NCBI RefSeq assembly: GCF_947499295.1 | Contig: NZ_CANMNP010000003.1 | Coordinates: forward strand, 310,001-374,000 | Reading direction: 5' to 3' | DNA from: an uncultured Roseibium sp. | GTDB taxonomy: Bacteria > Pseudomonadota > Alphaproteobacteria > Rhizobiales > Stappiaceae | DNA length: 64,000 bases | Part shown: positions 56,505-64,000 of the stretch, piece after piece | Position numbering within the stretch: the first letter of the stretch is position 1 | Layout: each line of letters begins with the position of its first letter | Position numbers and translations under genes: made by a program | Notes under the pieces: generated by a model | Told to the model about the DNA's origin: nothing | Databases searched by the model: none | The model's input: the letters and a program-made list of their open reading frames with translations, nothing else

Positions 56505-59315
56505 TCAGTGAGCGGTCAGTCTAGAATCTCTAAGTTTTTTTGCGGCAACCAGGCTTTGCGTTAACGCTTCAACATCAATTGGCTTGCTGAGATAGTCGTC
56601 CATGCCTGATTTCAGATAGTTCTCGCGCTCCGAGTTCATCGCGTTGGCAGTCAGTGCTACGATATAGGGCACACTGTCCTCCGGCAGCAGCGATCGGATG
56701 TGGTTGGTGGCGGCTATCCCGTCCATATCAGGCATTTCAATATCCATAAGCACGATGTCGAATTCGTTGCCCTGACAGGTCTCAATGGCCTCTTCTCCTG
56801 AACTGACCACCACAGGGTCATAACCGAGACGTTTTAGGATCTTGCGCCCAACCTTCTGATTAATCGAATTGTCGTCCACCAAAAGCACTCGCAGATCGTG
56901 ACTGAGGTCGGCGTCGTTTCCAGCAGCATTTTCCGGCTGCGCAACCTCTGAGACCACGCCCGGTGCAAGTGTTCTTGCCAGTGCGCTCAAAAGTTGCCCT
57001 GATTTCGCAGGTTTTGTCAGGGACGCGGCGTAGTTCATTTTCGCGACACCTTCGCGGAATTGGCTTTCCAGCGGTGAAATCGAACTGAACAGGATCATCG
57101 GCGGACAGTTCGCACCCAGAAGTTCTCTTGTGGCGGTGGTGAATTCGAAACCGTTCATCACGGGCATCTTGTAGTCGACGATGATGACGTCGAACACTTG
57201 TCCGTTCTTCAGAACTTCCAGGGCTTCTTCCGGTCCGCCGCTTGAGCGCGGTGCCAACTCCCAACCGCGAAACTTCTCGCTCAAAATCAGGCGGTTCGTG
57301 CGGTTGTCATCAACGATCAAAACGCGTTTTCCGGCGATTGCGTTTAGTTGAGTATCCCGGCTTGCACGGTCGGGGATACGGGCAACTTCGCCTGGGAGAG
57401 TGAAGGTGAATGTCGTTCCTTTGCCGGCTTTGCTCTCTACCGAGATTTCACCGCCCATCAGTTCAACCAATCGCTTGGTTATTACCAGTCCGAGACCGGT
57501 GCCGCCGTAGCGGCGTGTTGTTGAGGCGTCAACTTGGCTGAAGGACTTGAAAAGTCTATCCATTCGGTCCTCGGGAATACCTATGCCGGTGTCGCGGACC
57601 GAGAACGTCAACAGCGTCGATTCACCGGGCGTGTGCGAGGCATCCGGCATCATGGTGGAGACTGTAAGAACCACTTCGCCGACGTCGGTGAATTTCACCG
57701 CGTTGTTAAGTAGATTCATCAAGATCTGCTTCAAGCGCACGGGATCGCCATACAGCGCTGAAGGCACGTCCGGATTGATGCGACAGGCCAGCTCAATACT
57801 TTTTTCCGCTGACTTGGACGCCACCAGTTCAACTGATGACTCGATTGTCTCGACAAGGTCCATCGGCGTTCGCTCGAGTTCCAGTGCCCCAGCTTCAACT
57901 TTTGAAAAATCCAATATGTCGCTGATAATCGTAAGAAGCGTGTCCGCTGCCGTCGCAATCGTATCGCTGAAATCGCGCTGTTCCTCATTCAAATCGGTGC
58001 CATTCAGGAGCGTGCTCATCCCGATGATACCGTTCAGAGGCGTACGAATTTCGTGGCTCATTGTGGCGAGGAATGCACTCTTTGCCTCGTTAGCCGCTTC
58101 TGCGGCGTCCTTCGCGCCTTTCAATTCATTCGAGATACGTTTGATTTCGGTGATGTTCGATAACACGGCCACCGTACCGCCTTGATCTGTCCGGCGATTG
58201 CTCACTTGCTGCCATTGATTGCCTGACAGTTCCTGGATGTAAGGTGTTCCTGCGGAACGGTGACGCCCGAGTTGCCGCTCGATCCATAGTTCACGATCCG
58301 TTTTTGCATTTGGGAAACGGTCGGTGAGAGCCGCACGGTTGAGTACCTCCACAAAAGGCGTACCGCTGGGCAATTCCGCTTCGTCGTTACCCAACATGAT
58401 TTCGCGGTACCGCTGATTGGCAATCAGAAGCCTGTCATCCTTGTCAAAAAGCGCAAAGCCTTCTGAGATGCTGGCGATCGCGTCACTGAGAAGACCGCGT
58501 GCTTCCGTCGCCGTTGCTTCGGCGGATACGAGTTCAGCGGTCCGCTCCTCGACCCTGCGCTCGAGTTCGTCGTTGGCTGAGCGTAGTTGGTGCTCGTATG
58601 CTGTCTGACGCTCTTGCATCTCGTTGAATGCGGCGACTACCCGGCCGATTTCATCGTCGCTCGTCCAATCAACAAGTTTGCGGGGTACATCCGAGCGCCG
58701 CTGATTGATCGATTCCATCATCAGAGCAAGTGGCCGCCCAATGATCCGCCGATTTGCGGTCAGGGTTGCCGCAATGACTGCAGCCAGAAGAATACCCGCC
58801 AGCAACACGACGAGACTGAGGCGCTCCTGAGCCAACGAACCGAGCCGAGTTTCTGCCAATGCGATGCGCAGAGAGCCGATCTGAACCTCGCTGTCTCCCG
58901 CGTCATACGTAATATTTTCTCGTGCAACAAAGCGGGTGGCGCCAAACTGATCTGTTGCACCTGCATCAGCCACCAGCCGGTCGCGCTCGTCATAGACTTC
59001 GGCAGCCAATACATCTGAGTCAGTCAAGAGTGCCGTCAGGATTAACTTGATTTGCTCGTCAGCGACGTTCCAAAGGGATTCGGCGACGACCGCACTTTGG
59101 ATTTCAACCAAGCGTTCGAGTTTGACCTGTAGCTGTTGCTCCGCGGACCGTCGGGCGTTCCACTCGAACAACCCGAAAACAACAACAGTGGACACCAGCA
59201 CCAGTGGCACCACGTAGAGCAGAAATTTCGACTGGACAGACCGCGTAAACCTTACGCGTGAAGGCCCTCCAGGCGGTTTCAATTGTGAAAGGCCGTCCTC
59301 TATTTGACCGGGCAT
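56505..59315 (-). CDS. Hybrid sensor histidine kinase with two receivers
   Basis: 936 residues: helix 1 (about 31-50), periplasmic region (51-165), helix 2 (166-188), HAMP (190-245), PAS (270-395), HisKA with His421 (MSHEIRTPLNG), HATPase (525-640: NLLNNAVKF, DTGIGI, GGTGLGL), receiver 1 (665-785, Asp714) and receiver 2 (805-925, Asp858, Lys911). All catalytic residues are present. Its ATG overlaps the stop of the binding-protein gene by one base (TAATG), so sensor input may come from that periplasmic protein. Confidence 0.95.
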   Translation of the reverse strand: MPGQIEDGLSQLKPPGGPSRVRFTRSVQSKFLLYVVPLVLVSTVVVFGLFEWNARRSAEQQLQVKLERLVEIQSAVVAESLWNVADEQIKLILTALLTDSDVLAAEVYDERDRLVADAGATDQFGATRFVARENITYDAGDSEVQIGSLRIALAETRLGSLAQERLSLVVLLAGILLAAVIAATLTANRRIIGRPLALMMESINQRRSDVPRKLVDWTSDDEIGRVVAAFNEMQERQTAYEHQLRSANDELERRVEERTAELVSAEATATEARGLLSDAIASISEGFALFDKDDRLLIANQRYREIMLGNDEAELPSGTPFVEVLNRAALTDRFPNAKTDRELWIERQLGRHRSAGTPYIQELSGNQWQQVSNRRTDQGGTVAVLSNITEIKRISNELKGAKDAAEAANEAKSAFLATMSHEIRTPLNGIIGMSTLLNGTDLNEEQRDFSDTIATAADTLLTIISDILDFSKVEAGALELERTPMDLVETIESSVELVASKSAEKSIELACRINPDVPSALYGDPVRLKQILMNLLNNAVKFTDVGEVVLTVSTMMPDASHTPGESTLLTFSVRDTGIGIPEDRMDRLFKSFSQVDASTTRRYGGTGLGLVITKRLVELMGGEISVESKAGKGTTFTFTLPGEVARIPDRASRDTQLNAIAGKRVLIVDDNRTNRLILSEKFRGWELAPRSSGGPEEALEVLKNGQVFDVIIVDYKMPVMNGFEFTTATRELLGANCPPMILFSSISPLESQFREGVAKMNYAASLTKPAKSGQLLSALARTLAPGVVSEVAQPENAAGNDADLSHDLRVLLVDDNSINQKVGRKILKRLGYDPVVVSSGEEAIETCQGNEFDIVLMDIEMPDMDGIAATNHIRSLLPEDSVPYIVALTANAMNSERENYLKSGMDDYLSKPIDVEALTQSLVAAKKLRDSRLTAH

Positions 59316-60070
59316 TAGAATTCGTTTTCGAAGTATTTTTCTACAATCAAATCGACGTCAATCTGCGCCAGTCCGTCGTTGAATTTGTCGCGCAAGGCGC
59401 GTCCGGCGTCGTTGTCGTTGAAGCAAAGATAAAGTGTCTTGTCTTCCAAAGGACGTTCATTGAACACCAGGGTGTCCGTCAATCCTTCAAGACTGTCCTC
59501 TGTTGCCAGCAGGTAAGACAATACGAGCTTGTCAATAACTGCGACATCAATTCGTTGCCGCGCTAACTTTCGCAAGTTTGTGATGTCATCGGGTGCAGGT
59601 ATAGCGCGGATCCACCCGGTGCCTGCCTTTTCGTCGAACTCGTCTGTGTTTGCATATCCCAGGACTGTGCCGACTTTCAGCTTTTGCTCGCCAATGTCGT
59701 CAACGTCGTTCCAAACCACGGGAGCCTTGACGTTTTCTGCAAATCCCAGTGGGCCATTACCGATCGGATCGGACGCGATGAAGCCGTCGACGTGGCGGCA
59801 ATGATAACCTGGGAAGTATGCGATTGCGTTTGCGTCGTCTTTGGCAAGGGATATTGCTCGTTTCCAAGGAAGGATGGCAACGTTTATATCCGTCTCAACC
59901 GCTGCAAACGCTTGCCGGACAACCTCGGTCGTGGCCCCACCTTTCGGTAGAACTTCAGACGTATAGGGCGGCCATTCCAAAGTAGTGACTGTCAGACTAT
60001 CGGCATCTGCGGTTCTTCCCTCCGAAAAACCGAGCGCAAAAAGAAGTCCAAATAATAAAGCTTTTTTCAC
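59315..60070 (-). CDS. Periplasmic family 3-type solute-binding protein
   Basis: 251 residues. Signal peptide (about 1-18, MKKALLFGLLFALGFSEG) and a bilobed amino-acid-binding fold (SLTVTTLEWPPYTSEVLPKG, AILPWKRAISLA, DVAVIDKLVLSYLL). It begins with GTG behind GGGGAG. There are no ABC permease genes nearby, so it is likely a sensor module for the coupled histidine kinase rather than a transport protein. Confidence 0.88.
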   Translation of the reverse strand: MKKALLFGLLFALGFSEGRTADADSLTVTTLEWPPYTSEVLPKGGATTEVVRQAFAAVETDINVAILPWKRAISLAKDDANAIAYFPGYHCRHVDGFIASDPIGNGPLGFAENVKAPVVWNDVDDIGEQKLKVGTVLGYANTDEFDEKAGTGWIRAIPAPDDITNLRKLARQRIDVAVIDKLVLSYLLATEDSLEGLTDTLVFNERPLEDKTLYLCFNDNDAGRALRDKFNDGLAQIDVDLIVEKYFENEF

Positions 60071-60631
60071 GCACCAAACTCCCCAGCCAATACGATCTAA
60101 AAAATGTATCGCGACGTAACCCCGCCAATCAACTCAAAATACCTAAATACTATTTCCTTACGATCCAGAAATACTCATTGGTCAGCTTCCTAAGAGGAAT
60201 TCGATTGTGCAAAGCTCGACTAAGATATCAAGCACTTCGAACTATTTTTCTGTTTTGACGTTCCAGATATCGACGTTTGAAAACACAGATCACTTTTAAT
60301 TTGAATAGAGATTATGCCTCTGCCTTGAACGGCCCGCAGCGCAGGAAACTTGAAATTTCACTTTAAAAATCAGCTGAACTTCGAACTGTTGGTCTGAAAT
60401 GGATACATTCATCCTGTCAGCACAACAGAACGCCGAAAAGCCGCGTTGGGTTCCAGACCAGTATCGCATCAAAGACGTTTGATATACCTCGACGGACCTT
60501 GTCCGGAAAACTCAGCGTCTTTGCTGATGCTTAAACCAAAATCAAAGGTGCCGAAGGTTTTCAGCATTTTAAACCGGGTGCAGGTGTGTCTCTCTTTATG
60601 GGTAGAGACAATACCGAACTGCTTTTCGCAA
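60071..60631. other. 561-bp AT-rich gap before the phosphorelay operon
   Basis: No convincing gene. The right edge of the gap is the end of the Lrp gene and the left edge the promoter region of the binding-protein gene. A near-palindrome TGAAATTTCA lies near 60350. Confidence 0.5.
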
Positions 60632-61111
60632 TCAGTTTTCTCGCAGTGGCAGCGCGACTGTGTCCTTCACCGTGTTGACCACAATGCGGGACTGCACATC
60701 CGAAACCAGAGTATTGTCCAACAATTTCAATCGCAGAAAATTGTCGTAGGTCTTGATGTCGTCGGTCACGACCTTGATCAGATAGTCAACCGCGCCTGTG
60801 ATGCGCTCGCATGTGACAACTTCCGGCCAGTGGTGCACCAGCTTGTCGAAAGTTTCCATGTTTTCCCGGCTGGGCACTGCAAGTTTGACAAAGGAATAGG
60901 CAACAAAGTTGAGGCCAACCGATTCCCGGTCAATAATTGCGGTTATCTGACGGATGATGCCCTGTTCCTTGAGGCGCTTGATCCGTCGCCAGCATGGGGT
61001 CTGGCTCATGCCCGATTCCTTTGCGACTTCCGCAATGGAGAGTGAGGCGTCCCTCTGCAGGACACGAAGAACACGAATGTCGGAAGGGTCGAGAAGATAT
61101 TTGTCAGTCAT
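60632..61111 (-). CDS. Lrp/AsnC-family regulator
   Basis: 159 residues. AsnC HTH (about 8-60: LDPSDIRVLRVLQRDASLSI, SGMSQTPCWRRIKRL) and RAM ligand-binding domain (about 70-150). Divergent from the indolepyruvate oxidoreductase gene (147 bp) and its likely regulator. Confidence 0.93.
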   Translation of the reverse strand: MTDKYLLDPSDIRVLRVLQRDASLSIAEVAKESGMSQTPCWRRIKRLKEQGIIRQITAIIDRESVGLNFVAYSFVKLAVPSRENMETFDKLVHHWPEVVTCERITGAVDYLIKVVTDDIKTYDNFLRLKLLDNTLVSDVQSRIVVNTVKDTVALPLREN

Positions 61112-61258
61112 CGGCCATTTTAGGAATTTTTATGCTGCCCCGGGATGAATTGCCGTGACGATAGCACAGAAATTGCCCGTGAAAAGGATGATATTTATCT
61201 GCAGATGAGGTTGCCGGGGAGAGGCTAGCCCCCATACTGTTGGTTAGGAGGAAATTGG

Positions 61259-64000
61259 ATGAATGTGCATATGCCAACCGTGACGCTTGAGGACAAATAC
61301 GTCGCGACGGAAGGTCGGGTGTATCTGACCGGCATACAGGCGCTCGTCCGATTGGCACTTGATCGCGCACGCCTAGACCAGCAGGCTGGTATGAAAACCG
61401 GCGGGTTCATTTCAGGTTATCGCGGATCGCCGCTGGCAGGCTACGACACCGAGCTGATGCGCGCGAAGCGTCACCTCAAGTCCTCCGATGTCGTTTTCAA
61501 GCCTGGCGTGAATGAGGAACTAGGAGCGACAGCTGTCTGGGGTAGCCAGAAGCTGCGCGGTGAAGGCGGTGTGGGGCGTCCAACCGATTATGACGGCGTG
61601 TTCGGGATCTGGTACGGCAAGGCTCCCGGCGTGGACAGGGCCGGCGACGTCCTGCGTCAGGCCAATGCATCCGGTACCGACAGAAATGGTGGCGTGCTTG
61701 CTCTTGCAGGCGATGATCATCTGGCAAAGTCTTCCATTCTTCCGGCGCAAAGCGAATTCTTTTTCCAACATGCCGAAATTCCCGTTCTCAATCCGGCGGA
61801 TATCCAGGACGTTCTCGACTACGGTCTGCACGGGCTGGAAATGTCGCGCTTCACCAGCCTTTGGACGGCACTGATTTGCGTCGCCGACACAATGGATGCG
61901 TCGGCAACGATCAACGTTTCTTCGGACCGCCTGAGACTTGTGCGTCCGCTCGACGACGATCCGCGGAAGGACTATCGCCAGAACCGCGACCTAATGCTTG
62001 GCAACCGGCTCGAAACCGAGCGCCTGGTACGCGATCTCAGGATTCCTGCGGCGCAGAACTACGTGCGCACCAATGGCCTCGACAGGATCACCTTCGGCAG
62101 TACTCGCCAGGTGAAACTTGGAATTGTCGCGTCCGGCAAAGCCTATCGCGACCTGCTTCAGGCGCTTGACCTGATGGGCATAACCGAGGCAATGGCCAAG
62201 TCGATGGGCCTTGCCGTCTACAAGGTTGCCATGACCTGGCCGCTTGAACCCCTTGGTCTCAGGGAATTTGCGCGCGGCGCGGAACGGCTTTTGATCGTCG
62301 AACACAAGCGCGCCTTCATGGAAAGCCAGATCAAGGAAATTTCCTATCACTGGTCGGAAATGAGCCGCCCGGAGATCTGGGGCAAACGGCGCCCTGATGG
62401 TTCGCCATTCCTGTCTGATGTTCTGGAACTGTCCGTTGCCGAGCTTATCGAAGGTTTGATGAAGTGGCTTCCCGGCGATGTCGTCAGCGAGGACATGCGC
62501 GCTGTTGCGAGCCGGATGACACGCCAGGCGATGTGGGCACAGGGCCATGCCGAGAGAGCCGCCCGTATCCCGTATTTCTGCTCTGGCTGTCCGCATTCAA
62601 CATCGACCAAGACACCTGAAGGATCCCGGTCGTTGCCAGGCATTGGATGTCACGCAATGACCGAGATGGCCGGCCGGACGACGGAAGGCCAGATAGCAAT
62701 GGGTGGTGAGGGCGTTCTGTGGGTCGGTCAGCAACCCTTCTCAGGCGATAGCCATGTCTTTGCCAATGTCGGGGACGGCACCTATTTCCACTCCGGCATC
62801 CTGGCCATACGCCAGGCACTCGCCTCGAACGTGCCGATTACCTACAAGATCCTTTATAATGACGCTGTCGCCATGACAGGCGGACAGAAAGTCGACGGCC
62901 AATTGAGCGTGCCGCAAATCACCCGTCAGCTTGAAGCGGAAGGCGTTGAGCGGATTGCCGTTGTCTCGGAAAATCCGGAAAACTACGGCTCCTGGACGCC
63001 AATTGCCCCGGGCACGAAAGTGCACCACCGGGACGAGCTTATGGACGTTCAGGAGGAACTGCAGTCTTTCCCGGGCGTCTCGGTGATCGTCTATGATCAG
63101 ACATGCGCTGCTGAAAAACGCCGCCGGCGCAAGCGCGGTCAGTTCCCGGATCCTGACAAGCGTCTTTTCATCAATGACCGTGTCTGCGAAGGCTGTGGAG
63201 ACTGCTCTGTTCAATCGAACTGCCTGTCGGTCGAACCACTGGCTACGCCGTTCGGTGAAAAGAGGGTCATCAACCAGTCAAGTTGCAACAAGGATTTTTC
63301 CTGCATCAAGGGATTTTGCCCATCCTTTGTGGAAGTTGACGGCGCGGCGCTGAAAAAGCCAAAAAAGGCAGATGTCGATATCGATGCTCTGGTGACAACC
63401 CTCCCGCAGCCAGAGCTTGCTTCACTGGAACGAACTCACAACACGCTGGTCGCAGGCATTGGCGGCATGGGCGTAACGACAATCAGCGCGGTGCTTGCCA
63501 TGGCAGCGCATGTCGACGGCAAACAAGCCTCTACGCTTGACATGACTGGGCTTGCGCAAAAGGGCGGGCCGGTCACCTCTCACGTTCGGTTTGCTGCAAG
63601 CGACAGATCCATAGAAGGACCCCGTGTTCCTGCTGCAAGCCTGGACCTTCTGGTGGCGAGCGACATGGTGGTCGCGACCAATGCCGATCAGCTTGCTCTT
63701 GCACATCGCGGCCAAACGCTGACAGTTGCAAATACCAAGGTTGCACCGACTGCCGAATTCGTTTTGAAGCAGACGCTTTCGTTTGATGAAACGCGCATGG
63801 ACACGGCTCTGCGCGAGGCGTCCGGAAAGTATCTTCCGCTGAATGCTGCTGATGTCGCCGAGAAGCTTTTGGGCGATGCGATCTATGCCAACATGCTTCT
63901 TGTCGGAATGGCTTATCAAAGCGGTGCGTTGCCTATTTCGGACTATGCTCTGGAAACGGCCCTGGAGTTGAACGGGGCTGCTGTTGCCAACAACATCAAA
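61259..64000 (+). CDS. Indolepyruvate ferredoxin oxidoreductase, truncated at the window edge
   Basis: 914 residues visible without a stop; the family is about 1150 residues. Fused alpha/beta 2-oxoacid:ferredoxin oxidoreductase (TPP pyrimidine and PP domains, then the gamma domain). Seen: EGRVYLTGIQALVRLALDRA, GGFISGYRGSPLAG, CSGCPHSTSTKTPEGS, PGIGCHAM, and CEGCGDC near residue 643 with further cysteines to FSCIKGFCPSFV for Fe-S clusters. It oxidises aryl-pyruvates from aromatic amino acids. The ATG at 61259 has AGGAGG ahead. Confidence 0.95.
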   Translation, partial: MNVHMPTVTLEDKYVATEGRVYLTGIQALVRLALDRARLDQQAGMKTGGFISGYRGSPLAGYDTELMRAKRHLKSSDVVFKPGVNEELGATAVWGSQKLRGEGGVGRPTDYDGVFGIWYGKAPGVDRAGDVLRQANASGTDRNGGVLALAGDDHLAKSSILPAQSEFFFQHAEIPVLNPADIQDVLDYGLHGLEMSRFTSLWTALICVADTMDASATINVSSDRLRLVRPLDDDPRKDYRQNRDLMLGNRLETERLVRDLRIPAAQNYVRTNGLDRITFGSTRQVKLGIVASGKAYRDLLQALDLMGITEAMAKSMGLAVYKVAMTWPLEPLGLREFARGAERLLIVEHKRAFMESQIKEISYHWSEMSRPEIWGKRRPDGSPFLSDVLELSVAELIEGLMKWLPGDVVSEDMRAVASRMTRQAMWAQGHAERAARIPYFCSGCPHSTSTKTPEGSRSLPGIGCHAMTEMAGRTTEGQIAMGGEGVLWVGQQPFSGDSHVFANVGDGTYFHSGILAIRQALASNVPITYKILYNDAVAMTGGQKVDGQLSVPQITRQLEAEGVERIAVVSENPENYGSWTPIAPGTKVHHRDELMDVQEELQSFPGVSVIVYDQTCAAEKRRRRKRGQFPDPDKRLFINDRVCEGCGDCSVQSNCLSVEPLATPFGEKRVINQSSCNKDFSCIKGFCPSFVEVDGAALKKPKKADVDIDALVTTLPQPELASLERTHNTLVAGIGGMGVTTISAVLAMAAHVDGKQASTLDMTGLAQKGGPVTSHVRFAASDRSIEGPRVPAASLDLLVASDMVVATNADQLALAHRGQTLTVANTKVAPTAEFVLKQTLSFDETRMDTALREASGKYLPLNAADVAEKLLGDAIYANMLLVGMAYQSGALPISDYALETALELNGAAVANNIK

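Noticed and set aside
54360-60560. AAACCAAAAnCAA-like words in gaps near 54381, 60530 and 51213
   Set aside because: The matches are short and the flanks differ, so a dispersed repeat cannot be supported.

Overview
The window looks like ordinary chromosome of an alphaproteobacterium of the Hyphomicrobiales. A Stappiaceae (Roseibium/Labrenzia-like) origin is my inference; no rRNA is present to prove it. Supporting signs are the order purL, bolA-like gene, grxD, the three-part PurL/PurS/PurQ enzyme, a DUF1476 (F1-ATPase zeta inhibitor) gene, a MocR regulator divergent from a DUF1127 gene, and multi-domain cyclic-nucleotide and phosphorelay proteins. No rRNA, tRNA, CRISPR array, prophage or intact insertion sequence was seen.

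Layout. 1-9.6 kb: glyoxalase-like fragment, secreted MRJP-type beta-propeller protein and its divergent LysR regulator, an rRNA/tRNA 2'-O-methyltransferase, murI, an EAL-CBS-GGDEF c-di-GMP protein, rpsD with a structured leader, a frameshifted Gmad2-LysM gene, ttcA and a second LysR gene. 9.7-17.2 kb: an NAD-dependent dehydrogenase/aldehyde dehydrogenase pair, a RidA-like gene, a PAS protein next to a soluble chemotaxis transducer, and a DUF427-adenylate cyclase fusion. 17.2-20.1 kb (minus strand): a short peptide with four SMGGGVAPV-type repeats, a DUF6065-like protein and an MFS transporter, in the gene order of a peptide natural-product operon, preceded by a small secreted protein. 20.3-35.8 kb: MarR regulator and membrane protein, grxD/bolA/purL, a MocR regulator, peroxiredoxin and AraC regulator, purQ/purS/purC, an ATPase inhibitor, an aldolase, a hydrolase, a phosphoesterase and purB. 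35.9-43.8 kb: Nudix hydrolase, APC permease, rpe, two transport/oxidation genes, and two small PepSY proteins flanking a membrane-anchored LuxR-type regulator. 44-51.2 kb: one operon for an ABC importer with a tandem-domain glycerophosphodiesterase and a LacI regulator, behind a perfect palindromic operator. 51.7-54.3 kb: ABC exporter and GNAT acetyltransferase. 54.6-60.1 kb (minus strand): a four-gene phosphorelay (periplasmic binding protein, hybrid histidine kinase, Hpt protein, and a response-regulator receiver fused to an EamA/DMT transporter). 60.6-64 kb: Lrp regulator divergent from indolepyruvate ferredoxin oxidoreductase, which runs off the window.

The two best candidates for undescribed biology are the phosphorelay that ends on a membrane transporter (54583-60070) and the repeat-peptide operon (17207-19595). 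In the first, every relay residue is present (His421, Asp714, Asp858, Hpt His60, transporter Asp67), so the output may be transport itself rather than transcription. In the second, a strong promoter drives a basic 81-residue peptide ending in a repeat, then a protein of unknown function, then an exporter-like gene. Smaller points of interest are hairpins that pair with the ribosome-binding sites of rpsD and of a PepSY gene, tandem MarR operators, and a 35-residue membrane protein gene between purS and purQ.
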